Shown: positions 39,370-50,347 of the stretch, piece by piece
Position numbering within the stretch: the stretch's first letter is position 1
Layout: the number at the start of each line of letters is the position of its first letter
Source: Peronospora farinosa
Taxonomy: Eukaryota > Oomycota > Peronosporomycetes > Peronosporales > Peronosporaceae
DNA length: 64,000 nt
Assembly: GCA_947646735.1 (NCBI GenBank)
Contig: CANTFK010000174.1
Coordinates: 62,001 to 126,000, forward strand
Reading direction: 5' to 3'
Position numbers and translations under genes: made by a program
Notes under the pieces: model-generated
What the model was told of the DNA's origin: nothing
The model's database searches: none
What the model saw: the letters and a program-made list of their open reading frames with translations, nothing else

Positions 39370-39577
39370 GATTCGCACCAAACAAGACCAGATGCTGCCT
39401 ATCCTCAACCTAGTCCGAACCAGATCGTTTGAGTCAAAGAGCTTGAAGTGCAAGTACACTTCTACCTATGTAAAGTGCATAGCCATAGCTACACTTGTAC
39501 ATTGGTGGCGAATACTGCCATGTATCCTCGCATTCGGATGTTCATTTCAGAATTTGCCTTCTTTTATTAACCCCTCA
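39370..39577 (+). promoter_or_regulatory. Upstream region of NLP gene 3
   Basis: AAGACCAGATGCTGCCTATCC and CTAGTCCGAACCAGATC match the blocks of NLP genes 1 and 2. TTCATTTCAGAATTT (39541-39555) fits an oomycete initiator, 23 bases before the ATG. Confidence 0.65.
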
Positions 39578-40303
39578 ATGAAAATGAGTTGGCTCACTCT
39601 TCTCGTCATTGCTTTAGGCTTGCTTGGTTTGACTTGTTCAGAGCAGATTCCTTTCGATGAAGTGGCTCCGTTCGTGACAGATGAAAACACTACAAGTATG
39701 ATAAATATCCTCGCATTGAAATTCCAACCGCAGCTTTACATTAGTTCTGGATGCTTCCCATATCCTGCTGTCGATGCGAAAGGTAGAACCAGCGCTGGTC
39801 TTCCCATCTTTAAAGTGGCTATTGGCTGTCATGGATCACCGCTAGGATCACAAGTCTATGGACGCGCGGCCGAACTTAACGGATACCTGGGTATCATGTT
39901 CACGTGGTACTTTCCTAGAGACTTCCCGATACCGACTTTGTATATGGGCCATCACCATGCCTGGGAGCATATATTTGTGTGGCTAAGCAGTCGTTCTGAA
40001 GATGCTAAGCTGCTATCGGTGACGGTGCCCTCTGTTGGTTTCTTCTACTCTTCCTACAGCCTGCCGAAAGAAAAACAAATGGATGGAAACCACGTCAAGC
40101 TCAAGTACACCTCTTGGCTATTGCAAACTCCGCATTATCTGAAACCCACACGCAAGGCCGGAACGTATCAAGATCTAATTATGTGGGATAACATGACGGA
40201 TGCAGCGCGTGAGGCACTGGAACAGACGAATTTTTTCTTTCACAAGGCACCGATTAGTACCAGCAAGTTTAAAAGATATCTCCAACAGGCTTATCCTTTC
40301 TAG
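39578..40303 (+). CDS. NLP-family secreted protein 3, 241 aa, near-canonical heptapeptide
   Basis: I start at ATG 39578 (MKMSWLTLLV). The frame extends upstream, but that part is promoter sequence shared with the other NLP genes, and only this start gives an N-terminal signal peptide (LTLLVIALGLLGLTCS). Two cysteines (SGCFPYPAVDAKG, AIGCHGS). The heptapeptide reads GHHHAWE, keeping the His residues and final Glu; one acidic position is changed. Of the three genes this is the least eroded. Body motifs MDGNHVKLKYTSW and DLIMWDNMTDAAREAL are shared. Cytotoxicity cannot be judged from sequence. Confidence 0.9.
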   Translation: MKMSWLTLLVIALGLLGLTCSEQIPFDEVAPFVTDENTTSMINILALKFQPQLYISSGCFPYPAVDAKGRTSAGLPIFKVAIGCHGSPLGSQVYGRAAELNGYLGIMFTWYFPRDFPIPTLYMGHHHAWEHIFVWLSSRSEDAKLLSVTVPSVGFFYSSYSLPKEKQMDGNHVKLKYTSWLLQTPHYLKPTRKAGTYQDLIMWDNMTDAAREALEQTNFFFHKAPISTSKFKRYLQQAYPF

Positions 40304-40920
40304 CTTGGCTCTAGTTTTCTCCTTGGGACGCATGTGTATAATAGAACACCTCTGACCTTGTGTTGCATGGAGTAGTTGTTATTGTATTACAGTCAAGAGA
40401 TGATTCTATCCTCCTTCTCCATCAAAGTTTAATGCTAGCTCGAGGCTAGCTCGAGATTAACCCTTGAGACCGTGTGTCGTCAGCTACGCTGTGTTTAGTA
40501 AGTATGTTAGTCGACCAGACCACTCAACGGACGATCGATATGTTCACAAACCACGTAGAGGACCGTATTCAGAACCTCTTTTCGCTAACTGTCACGAGAT
40601 TCAGCTCGAGTGCTGTATCGAGTTTCATAGTACCGCACAACTCAGAGCAGAATTCACGCCATGCCAGAGCAAATGAATGGTCGGAATGACTGAATGCATG
40701 CTGTGCGAGGCTAGAAGGGAGCAAGGTCTATTGGTGCGACGCAATAATAAATTGTCGTGTACATCCATAACATGCTGCCAAGTGCGTCAAGTCCAGACGC
40801 AAGTCCAATCGAGATTGAGTTCGAGCGCAAGCCACGCATCGGATAATGCGTGTATTGGCAGTGTGTGCTACGCTCACGTCGCTTAGGTGACGCAAGCAAG
40901 CTCAGCGACTCCGGTGTGCA
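40304..40920. other. Intergenic, possible 5' part of copia remnant
   Basis: Short broken frames only. A copia gag or integrase could have stood here but no motif is legible. Confidence 0.35.
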
Positions 40921-42564
40921 TTGTCTGCTACTTGACTACTCGAAGCAGCACAAGACATATCGCCTGCTGAACGCAAGCACAGAGGCAATTGTAATCTAAA
41001 CGTAGCGTGAGGTTTACGGAAGAACTTAAGCACGTCATCTTGCCGCCGTACGTCAGTAGCTACTAAACCAGGGTCAGCTGATTCCCCTGCGTCGACTGAT
41101 GGATTGGCTTCGTCCATGCGCCGGTGAAATCGTGCAGACAGCGAGCCCAGTGTGATCGATGTCTTCGCTTATACTGAGGAAGAGCAAGTGCTAAGCAACG
41201 TGTCAATGGATGGATACATCCGTCAGCATAGTGCCAGTAGAACGACCATCTGCAGCCGTCTTGATGCAACGATCGAGTACGGCGGGACGCGAGGGTGACC
41301 AAGAGCTATACATGCGACCAGTACGCAAGAAATAAGCGTATGCACGAACAAGACCTTTCCAAACTGCTGCACAGCGAACTCAGCTTCGACGACTACAAAG
41401 ACGAGTATGATACCTTTTAATGCTTCATGCCGAGAGCGCATTAACGTATGATCAAGTGCTGCAGAGCAAGCACAAAGACGAATGGCTTTGCGTGGTGATC
41501 AGCAATTTCCAGTCGCTGGCGCAACACATAACGTAGACGCTCGAAGATGTGATAGGCAATCGGGTGCAAGTGTTTTTTCGGGTCGAGCGCAAGCCGAAGC
41601 GCGACTCGTTGCCAATGGCTTTATGCTGCGTTTATGAGTGGACTTCTTCGACGTTAGCTCCGTCAATTCGAAAAGAGTCATTGAATCTTGCTCTTGCGTT
41701 TGCAGCGGAACAAGATGTAGCGATTGAGGTGATCGCCAATTGAGACTGCGTTCATATACACGCAAAGTCAAGAGAAAACATACAGGGATGAGTCGAACAA
41801 ATTGATGGACGAGCGGCAAGAAGTGCGTGTGACGCAAGCGCTGTACGGCACAAATCAGGTGGCGCGCGAGTGAAAGAATAGAGCAAAGCACAATAAGGCT
41901 TTACGCGGGCGGCAGTAGATCTTTGCGTCTACGTGTGGCGTTCGGCTACAAAATTAAATGTGATGATTATTCACGTCGACGACCCTGACATTTGCGTAGA
42001 CGTACAAAGCACATCGATGTGATTAAGCGTGCGTTAAGATTGAGATGAGGAGCTGGACGAGCTACTGTCTCAGCATCGAATTGTGACGTGGCCGAGGACG
42101 GAAAACTATTCACATGAATTAGCGATGCAAACTAAGCGGCTGGCGGAGAACTTATGTGTCGACAAGTGCAACGACATGTACACGCCGACAAACGAGAGCG
42201 AGAAGAAGCGAATCAAGCTTGATGAGGATGACCTGTTCGTGCATCAGCCGAGTAGACGGCATTGTACGCTGCAATGGAAGAGTCGGTCTGGCTGCGTCTG
42301 CTATTAGCTGACATAGGCCATACATTGGAACATGCGGCGACGATCTGTAGAGACAACTAAGGATGTGTCGCGGTGGTTAAGTATCCAGTCTTTCACTCGT
42401 GCACGAAACATCTTGATATTAAGGGTCATATTCTTCGCGAGAAGGTTGATGATGGCGTCATTGAGCTCATATACAAGCCAACAGACGAAATCGTTGCGGA
42501 CGGGTTGACAAAGGTGTTCGGGCGTGTCATATGCGCGAAGCTCATCCCAAGTTTGCATCTTTAG
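40921..42564 (+). pseudogene. pol: Ty1/copia retrotransposon remnant (integrase end, RT, RNase H)
   Basis: In shifting frames: LDYSKQHKTYRLLNASTEAIV (integrase-RT tether, about 40933), then TYDQVLQSKHKDEWLCVVIS (41450) and YEWTSSTLAPSIRKESLNLA (41633), RT blocks. QALYGTNQVARE (about 41840) and IIHVDDPD (about 41965-41990, the VDD box) follow. The RNase H end is HSCTKHLDIKGHILREKVDD ... VADGLTKVFGR (42400-42525). Order and motifs are those of copia. Many stops and frameshifts. No LTR pair recognised. Confidence 0.75.
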
Positions 42565-42631
42565 GAGTAAGAGACCCGCAGCGACAAGTGCAGAGTGTTG
42601 ATCAGAGGTGATGCGTCTCGTGCATGTGTGC

Positions 42632-42701
42632 ATGTGCGTGATAGGATGGGTTTAATATGCATTTGTATGTGCGTGATAGGATGGGCTTGATATGCATTTG
42701 T
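42632..42701. repeat. Two tandem 35-bp repeats
   Basis: Units 42632-42666 and 42667-42701 differ at two positions; each starts ATGTGCGTGATAGGATGGG. Just after the copia remnant. Confidence 0.88.
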
Positions 42702-43609
42702 ATGTGTGAGTAGTTGCACAAGACACTTTGGAAGATTGTGTATGTCGTGACCAGTTGACAGCACTAACTTAAGGTCGTAGATTGGATACTTGGTTGTTCA
42801 GCCGGTCAGCTAAGGGACAATAGAATGACAGCACACGATTCAAAGGTTGACTCATCTTCTTTGGGCTTTTCAATCAGAATTGGCGCAGGTCTAACGAATC
42901 GTTCTTCCCATCGGTGATTCTTATGAGCGACGCTTTCATGGGCTCATGAAGAAAGGCAGCTTCGGCATTAGTGGCGTCAAGGTGGACGAGACAAGATCAC
43001 CAAAGCAACTTGCAGCTTATATCATGGCGTTGTATAACATCCTGTATCTTCTGCAGCTCCTGCTCTGCTTCCACGTGACACGCATAAAATATTCTCTTCC
43101 TACAGCAGTGTAATGAATGATACATATTGTGAACGCGTTACATGCGCTTCAACTACGACTTCTGACATGAACAACCAGCAAGTAGTGACGGCTCTAGCCG
43201 AGCTGCTTCATATATCAATGCTATTGCATTCACTTAGCAAAGCTAAAGTTAGATAAATGCCTTGCACTCGCGTCTATCTCCACATTCATTGTCGAATTGT
43301 TAGGACCGCTCCAATGATGGGAGACCGCAAAGCAGGGGAGCCAAATTTGTCAAGTGTCACAGCAGATTTAATTTATGTGTGGCCTGTGCCTAATGAACAT
43401 GCGGTTCAAAGTGTGGGCTATATACTAATCAAGGTACTCGTCCTCATCCTACGTCGTCTACACACCGACTCTTTCGTAACTCCCCGTCAAAATGTCAAAC
43501 ACGGATCATCAGTAAACCTGCGCTTATTACGTTTGTTATAGTCTCTTTACTTATATGAAGCATATGTAGAGCATGTGTAGAAGAAGCTTTAAGCTGTCAA
43601 CACATGTCT
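42702..43609. other. Intergenic, no gene seen
   Basis: Only short frames without motif. Confidence 0.45.
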
Positions 43610-46400
43610 CGGAGATTATGCCCTGTCAGTCGCTAGACCACTTTATCAACTACACTTTTGTTTGTTTACAATGCATTCAGCTGTTCTGGAAGAGCTGTCG
43701 ATATGTTTTTATGTGCCGATCGGTCGATGTTACTGTAGAAAAGCCAGTCATATTGCTGCGGTTGTTCGTTCTCACTTTGCTATCCGCTTCCAGACCCTCA
43801 GAACTCCATCAAGATATTTTCAAGCATGATCGCCAACCCCAACTCAAACCTGCCAAAGCGTCTGCAGTGGTACATAGTGCTAGCAGCGCTGACATGCGTC
43901 AGTGCTAGTCCAAGTACTGTCGAGCCAAAGACCATTTTTGCTGGTTCTGCTTCTCTTAAGCAACAACTTGGTGTCGTCGGCCAAAGCGATGCGCGAGTGA
44001 AGCGGTATTTGAGAAGAAACTCGGATGCGACGGAGAGCATGGACGATGAGAACGAAGACAGAGGTGGCACCTTAGGCTTCACCATAAAACCAAGGTTTAG
44101 CAGAGGCCATCGATTTGGTCGAGGGTGGTGCCACCTCTGGAGTAATCGCAGCCATAGACCAAGGTTTAGCAGCAAAGGTTGGCGAAGCTGGCAAGTCTGA
44201 TGTCATTTTTGGAGTATCCGGCAAGAACCTCTATTCAACAGCAAAGGTCGGCGAAGCTGGAAAGTCTGATGTCATTCCTGGAAATTCCGGCAAAAACGTC
44301 CATCCAGTAGCAAAGGATGGTAAGTTGGTCAAGGAGACGGTTGGCTCAAGTATCCAAGACGACATAAATCAAGAATTCAAGCGCGTTATGGGTGACAATC
44401 TCGAACTCTACGAAAAGGAAAAATGAGGAAAATGATGTGAGAGCAAACATGTTCAAGAGTGAGGAATTTACGGATTGGAACAACAAAGTGAACGCTAGAT
44501 TTTCTGGACAATATTTAGATGTTGTCGCACAATCTAAAGTTGCAACGCTTCTATCTATATTTGGAAAGGACGATTTGATCAAAATGTTAGCGGCTGCAAG
44601 AACGGGATCCAACAACGAAAGCAATTGCCGGACCATTTGGAAATGGGTCTGCTGGGAAAGTGGACTGAAAGCTGGTGGTGAGGAGGACAAGATTATGGAA
44701 CTGCTAACTGTTGGCAAAGATAAGAGCGAAGTTTTGATGGGCGGGACACATGCGGAAATATTGGTTCAGTGTTTTGACTATTATGAAAAAGAAATCCTTA
44801 CGAGGAGTTTGTCACGCATTTTACGAAGCACTACGGGGACAAAGAGCTAGTAAAACTGCTTGTTGTGGCGGAGTGCCGATAATGGATACCGAAAAGATGG
44901 CAACTAAACTGGCGGATCATCAGCTGGAGATCTGGAAGAAGAGCGGCATAGACGTGAATAGCTGCTTTGAGCTCCTTGAACTCAACAAAGTACATCCAGA
45001 TAAGCTTTTGAGAAGTCCAATGCTGAGCTCGTGGATCAATTACGCTGAATAGCTGAAGCTCGGATCCATATCAAGTGTTACTTTTGACGCTGAGAAAGCA
45101 CAGTGGGTGACGAAAAGCTATAAACTCGATACTTGCTGCGGCAAAAGCTGATGGCACGAATGAGAGCATTTGGCGGATCCTGCTGCATTTGCAAGAGAAG
45201 CGTCAGCGTCTAAAGCGGGAGCATCCTCAGGCGGAGGGGTGGCATATGGATAGGAAAAGGGTTGGCGATGTTTTTAATGATCTGAAGCTCCAAGATAAAG
45301 GCCAAGAGATGCTTGGAACCAAAAAATGGAACGCGTGGGTGTCTTATGTAACCTTCTTGGAGGAGCAAAAACAAGTAAAAGATCAAAGAGAGACCGCAAT
45401 GGTTATATACTCAGTGCTAGAGAGTAAACTTAGTAGCCAAGACCTGACCAAGTTGGTCGCTACCGCCAAAACTGTCGAGGAGACGCAAGAAATTGCCAAA
45501 AAATGGGAGTGGCGAATCGCACAGCGAACTTCGGACGACGTTTTCGATCTTCTGAAACTAAAGGAGAAAGGGGATGCGGTATTTGAAACTCCGGAATTCA
45601 AGTCCTGGATGTTTTACGTCAAAGAGTTGAACAGTGCTAGAAAGCACAAAGACGACGTTGAGCTTGCTAATCGGCTGTACGGACACTACGGTCCCGATGT
45701 GGAAAGAATGCTCAAGAAATCCGAAAAGACGGCCAGTGCGAAAAACGACGAAGATACGAAGTCGATCGTCAGGATGTTGCTCGATGTGATTGAGAGGTAG
45801 AAGGGACTCAAGGAGAAGGAACTCGTGTTGAAGATTATAACAAAGCTTTGAAGCAAGGTACTCAAACCGTGCGTCCTCATACAAGCTCGTCTGCTCCGGT
45901 CATCAAGCTCCCAAACTTCGAAAATGCTGGACAATTCTAAGTTGAGATTGAAGTTGGTGTGACCAAGCGCCGATACCAGAACAGAAGAATGAGGTAATTT
46001 TGATCAATGGGAACCTACGTGTTTTCAAATTGCCTTCTTTTCTCAATGCCCTGGGCATTTCTTTACATGCGATTTGTACTGTCTTTTCAGCTGTGAATAT
46101 ACACAAACTTGCCATTTGAGAATCTTTTTGCAGTCAGTCGTTTGTCTACGTCGTCAATGTGGCCCAAGAGTTAAAAGTTAGAGTCTCGAAAAAAAAATCA
46201 TTACCCTCCGAAGTTCGACCCAACACACGCTCTTATCCAATTCTGCGGCAACATTCTTGATTCTTGGGACACTTTAAGCGGTAGAGACTCACTATACTCG
46301 ATCTTTATCGCAAAATCGATTCATCAGTACTGGGAATCTTAGCGTTGCAGTGTTTCTTTGTATTTTTAAAGATCACGTCGCACTTCCAATATGGTCCTAT
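43610..46400 (+). repeat. Right arm of inverted segmental duplication (effector locus)
   Basis: Matches 22690-25625 inverted. Upstream part 43610-43825 and downstream part 45942-46400 (AATCGATTCATCAGTACT, CTTAGCGTTGCAG) also match, so a whole locus was copied. Confidence 0.85.
43826..45941 (+). pseudogene. RXLR effector pseudogene, paralogue of 23174-25414
   Basis: ATG 43826 opens the same signal peptide (YIVLAALTCVSASPSTVEP), RYLR and acidic patch (DDENEDRG) as the intact copy. After codon about 90 the frame shifts, and the rest is spread over at least four further segments: 44115-44426, 44392-44850, 44750-45052 and 45189-45800. An in-frame TAG stands near 45049. Repeat modules are still readable (for example KSWMFYVKELNSARKHKDDV). 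The acidic 10-residue repeats and the basic tail of the intact copy are missing. The sequence past 45800 shows PNFENAGQF before a stop. It would yield only a short secreted N-terminal peptide of about 125 residues. Confidence 0.88.
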
Positions 46401-46656
46401 GAAGTGGACTTCTAAGCATCTTTTCTTTGGTGAGCATCAGCACGAGATTATCGTCACAACTTCTTCGAGCTCTCGACGACTTCTCCAGCTGTGGATGCTC
46501 CGTTTTTTCTACACAGTCTGGTGCTGAGGACGCAATGCGAACATTGAATCCGCAGCATTAGACTGTCACAAGTGTAGATGAGTCTTCTTTTTTTCTGTGT
46601 TTGAAAAATTAAACGATGTCAATTTAAATGTGTGTAGCCACTTCTTCAGCCGAGCT
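46401..46656. other. Intergenic between effector pseudogene and element D
   Basis: Nothing recognised. Confidence 0.4.
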
Positions 46657-47095
46657 TATAATGGGTCAATATTTATACGAGTCCGTTAAGTATCGAACAC
46701 TTAACGGGCAGGTCTAAAAGGGTACGAGGTATTTTATACCTTCCACTTGGGTGGCGCACATCAATGTGACCCACCCTCTCGAATATGATATGCATGGATG
46801 GATTTACATTCAACGGGGATGACGCCTAGTTGGAACTAGGCATCATGGTGACGCTTCAGACGGACGTAATCAGCGAGCTTTAATATATATTTGAAGCTCA
46901 CACGTAAGGATACGCATCTAGTGAGACGCGTATCCGATTATTACATTAGACCAATTATTAATTAAATTTCTATTTAATTATTTTCTATTAAATATAAGTC
47001 AGCCTTAAATCTATTTACTATCTTTCACTGCGCACGAGAAGCTTACTAAACTGCGTGTCGTAAGTCAAGTACTTGTAAAAAGTTCGTTGCACGGT
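46657..47095 (+). repeat. 5' LTR of gypsy element D (3' boundary approximate)
   Basis: Shares an ordered set of blocks with the inverted LTR at 62643-63037: CAATGTGACCCACCCTC, ATGGATGGATTTACATTCAA and CACTGCGCACGAGAAGCT. It lies directly upstream of gag D. It contains four strong inverted repeats (46683-46707, 46727-46741, 46824-46841, 46908-46935). The 3' limit could be anywhere from about 47045 to 47125. Confidence 0.7.
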
Positions 47096-47272
47096 TTACT
47101 TCGCGTTCGACCAATCATACACGGAAGTTAGACGGATTAATCGCTTCCTTGCGTGTATGAAGGTGTGTGCCAGCGTAGCACGTGGCAGCTTCATTACGAA
47201 GTGCCCGTCTACACTTGGTTGCACTCGTAGTCCTTCCCACGACCCGTCTCTCTGAGCGTGCGTGTGGTTGAG

Positions 47273-48343
47273 ATGGTCCTTAATATGGACTGGAGTGACT
47301 TCCCTCACCTCTCCCAACACCATAGGGAGTTGGCAGAGCATATGGCGCAGGGACTTGGTGAACAAGCCCTGGTCAACCTTTTGCATTGTCCTCTTGAGCA
47401 ACATGCTGCTCAGCTGGAGCAAATCGAGGCGTTTGTGCTCGGGCAGCGTAGAAACGCGTCCGAGGTAAATAGCCAAGCTACGGCTGAGTCCATCAATAAG
47501 ACTCAGGATGAGCTTAGGCTTGAGCAAGCTCGGAATGAGGCGCTCAACAGAACTGTTGAGACGCTCTCTGCACGGTCTACTCAACCGAGGCCCATTCGGA
47601 TGGACCCTCCGAAGTTTGATGGGACTACCCCTTACACGGTTGTTCACTGGCTATTAGCAGTTGAGCAATGTGGAGTGGCGCAGCTCATCGAAGACGACAC
47701 CAGAATGGTATCGTATGCCATGTACAATTTGCGTGGCAAAGCTTCAGATTGGGCTTACTCTGCGCTTATGGCAAATGCCGATGCGTTTCCATCATGGGCG
47801 ATCGTTAGGCCAAAGATTCGTGCCATGCAACAGCCGCCTGTTACTTCAGGCGCGCTTCTTTGGAGAACGACAGGCGAAACGCCTCTGCAAGACTTTGTGC
47901 AGGAGATGCGTTCGCTGTCGGCGTCCATTAATGTGGGTCCGATACCGAAACACATTAAGGTGGCCACGTTCATGAATGGACTACAGCAAGGCTCATCGCG
48001 TCAGGCCCTTTTCAGAAAGGTGCCAAAGACGATGGAGGAGGCAATCAAAATTTCATGGTTTAGGAAGATATTTTACAACAGTGCCTCGGCGACAGATTTT
48101 TATAAGTCGTCGGCCGAGAGGTGGGATGCCACTTCTATGGAGTTAGGCAATGCAGACGTGGTCTACTACAAGTGCGGCAAGCGAGGCCATATGATGGCTC
48201 GCTTCTATGCCAAACTTGCTGCTGGTGCTAAGGCAGCCAGCAAAAGGTCTCCCAACCCGAAGGGAGGTACGAAGAACCAGCGTGCACGACGCACGGGTTC
48301 AACACCTGCCCAAGATGGGTCGGGAAATGCGGGAGCGCAGTAG
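47273..48343 (+). CDS. gag: Element D gag, 356 aa
   Basis: ATG 47273 (MVLNMDWSDFPHLSQ); the frame extends to a GTG a little upstream. Residues about 60-100 are a likely coiled coil (NKTQDELRLEQARNEALNRT). The capsid core shows PRPIRMDPPKFDG, DDTRMVSYAMYNLRGKASDW, TPLQDFVQEMRSL and HIKVATFMNGLQQG. The zinc knuckle is degenerate (YYKCGKRGHMMARFY: two cysteines lost). It ends with TAG 48341-48343, and the same frame continues into the protease. Confidence 0.85.
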   Translation: MVLNMDWSDFPHLSQHHRELAEHMAQGLGEQALVNLLHCPLEQHAAQLEQIEAFVLGQRRNASEVNSQATAESINKTQDELRLEQARNEALNRTVETLSARSTQPRPIRMDPPKFDGTTPYTVVHWLLAVEQCGVAQLIEDDTRMVSYAMYNLRGKASDWAYSALMANADAFPSWAIVRPKIRAMQQPPVTSGALLWRTTGETPLQDFVQEMRSLSASINVGPIPKHIKVATFMNGLQQGSSRQALFRKVPKTMEEAIKISWFRKIFYNSASATDFYKSSAERWDATSMELGNADVVYYKCGKRGHMMARFYAKLAAGAKAASKRSPNPKGGTKNQRARRTGSTPAQDGSGNAGAQ

Positions 48344-48814
48344 GGGCGGGATGCCCCTACTGTCTTGGACTCTGAAGCTACCCCTGAGTTCAGAGTGATC
48401 GAACAAATGGGTAGCATAGTCCCTGAGGTTCCGAAAGGTCGGACCTCAACCCTTTTGGTCTATAGCGCTCGAGTACGAGGCTATGACCAAGTGATGACCC
48501 TTCTCGTGGATTCGGGTGCATCACAAAACTTTGTGAAACTCGCGGCTCTGAAAAGGAGACCGGCGAGTTATGAGTCGCTTTGCCAGGATGGCAAGCGAGA
48601 AGAGGCGATCGTTCGTTTAGCGAACGGCGCGCTCGTTCAATCGGAGGGAGCTCAAGTTGAACTCTTCTTCAGTTTCAATGAACTCTCTTGTAAAGAGAAG
48701 TTCACAGTGCTAGGTATGGAGAGTCCGTATGACCTCATCCTAGGCATGCCTTGGTTGGCTAAACCCCAACCATGGATAGACTGGCGCACACTCACAGTCG
48801 CTAGCTCTACGTAA
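48344..48814 (+). CDS. pol: Element D protease, in frame with gag behind a UAG
   Basis: Directly continues the gag frame after the UAG. It reads VTMLLVDSG-type catalytic sequence (MTLLVDSGASQNFVKLAALK), with the retropepsin D-S-G at about 48510. YDLILGMPWLAKPQPWIDW is the C-terminal landmark. It ends with TAA at 48812-48814, again with the same frame continuing. Whether gag-pol is made by readthrough or the stops are mutations is open. Confidence 0.82.
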   Translation, partial: GRDAPTVLDSEATPEFRVIEQMGSIVPEVPKGRTSTLLVYSARVRGYDQVMTLLVDSGASQNFVKLAALKRRPASYESLCQDGKREEAIVRLANGALVQSEGAQVELFFSFNELSCKEKFTVLGMESPYDLILGMPWLAKPQPWIDWRTLTVASST

Positions 48815-49782
48815 GACACCGGAAAGGATGTGCTCTTGCGAGAGGCTTATGTGGCTGATGCTGTGCTCAACACAGTCGATGGTGCGATGACGATATGTCA
48901 ATCGGCACCAGGAACTACCCAGCTCGAAAGGAGTGGTGTAGTTGGAAGTGCACTGGCGGAAAGCCAGGTGACACATATTCCTACCCAGGTCGAAAAGACT
49001 GGTTTAGTGAATGGGAAGATTACAAGCAGTCATGCGTCCAATAGTCCTGCACAGAGCCGAGAGCCTGTGGCAGCTGATGGTAGGCTGACAGGAAGTCATG
49101 CGCCACAAGAACCGGCACAGAGCCAAGAGCCTGGTGCGGTTGGAAGGAGTGCGTTGGCTAGTACAGCAACGACACCTTCTTCCAGGTCAAAGGTCGTGGT
49201 GACTCGAAGAACGAGCGCCAGAAGTATCAAGACGATTAAGCACACGTCGAAACGAGTGGCCCTTGGATCAGTCTCGGTCCAAGAGGACGGACCTACGAAC
49301 GAGTTGTTCGAGGCCGTCGAAGACAAAATGCCGGCATCCTCAGTTGAGGTGCTCCAACTTGTCTTGGCATCTGCCGAAGAGATAGTAAATCTCTCGGAGA
49401 TGAAGTGGAGTCTGTTCCTGTCCGAAATAAAGGAAGGAAAGATCCACGAGATAGTCGCACCAGTTCCAGAAGATAACGTGGCGGACTGTTGCTCTTCATC
49501 CACAATGGGCGAGAGCGTCTTGGAAACCGACAAGAAGAAACGGTTTGCTGCTCAATGCTGGGAAGCCATGAAGGACAGCCCGCTTTATGATGTTCTGTGG
49601 AAACACCGTGATGTGTTTCCAGCAGAGTGCCGATACGCCTACCGGCCGATAGGGGCATCAGGCACAAGATTGACCTGGAGCCTGGCATCAATTATTTTGT
49701 GACCAGGCAATGGCCGTTGCCGAAGGAACAAGTCGATTACATCGATGAGTTCAACGACAAGCGATCCAAGGCGGGACATGTA
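48815..49782 (+). pseudogene. pol: Element D protease-RT linker and first RT blocks
   Basis: The frame 48830-49702 carries a long linker with repeats (SHASNSPAQSREPV, SHAPQEPAQSQEPG), then CWEAMKDSPLYDVLWKHRDV. Near 49625 it shifts, and RHKIDLEPGINYFVTRQWPL ... KAGHV follows, the start of the RT domain. Element E is inserted right after KAGHV. Confidence 0.8.
49778..49782. repeat. Target-site duplication of element E, left copy (ATGTA)
   Basis: ATGTA precedes the left LTR and follows the right LTR (56401-56405). Confidence 0.85.
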
Positions 49783-50107
49783 TGTAATGAGCCACATTGC
49801 ATTTATAACATTAACAGAAATTAGTAATTACATTTTTAGTCAGGTGCTGTGCCCGAATAGTGGACGCAGCGTGACAATTTATTATTGGGGCCTAAAGACC
49901 CAATATGGGCCAACTTTAATCTAAAAACTGATTGGTTCCCAAAAGGCAAGGAAATGGTCGTATTTATTACGACTTGTGAAAATATACGTAATTAGTACGA
50001 ATTTAACTAACAAAATCAGTTGAATTTACTTAATACCTAATACCTGAGCTTGAGTCTTCCTCAAGCGCACGTGCTAGCTAGTGATGGTACGTTCTAGCCC
50101 CGTTACA
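49783..50107 (+). repeat. 5' LTR of element E
   Basis: TGTAATGAGCC ... CCCCGTTACA; the ends form the inverted repeat TGTAA/TTACA. Confidence 0.92.
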
Positions 50108-50347
50108 CCTAGTAGTCCTTCCTATGCCCGAGTTTGGGATGAGCAAATCGTCGTACATCAATGATCCAAATATATAGTTGGAGCACGCGACCTTTTCTCA
50201 TCTCACTTGTGTTAAGTGGGTTGACCTTAATCGCCTCGCGGCGATATCTGGAGAGGCATTCGTCGCGTCGCTAATGACATCAGCGATCACTGATGCACAA
50301 CGTCACGCCAAACATGAATTTATGGCACGCGAGCTCGCTGAATAATA

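Noticed and set aside
39323..39577. Extra 85 N-terminal codons of NLP gene 3
   Set aside because: They would bury the signal peptide, and the DNA is the shared promoter region of the NLP genes.
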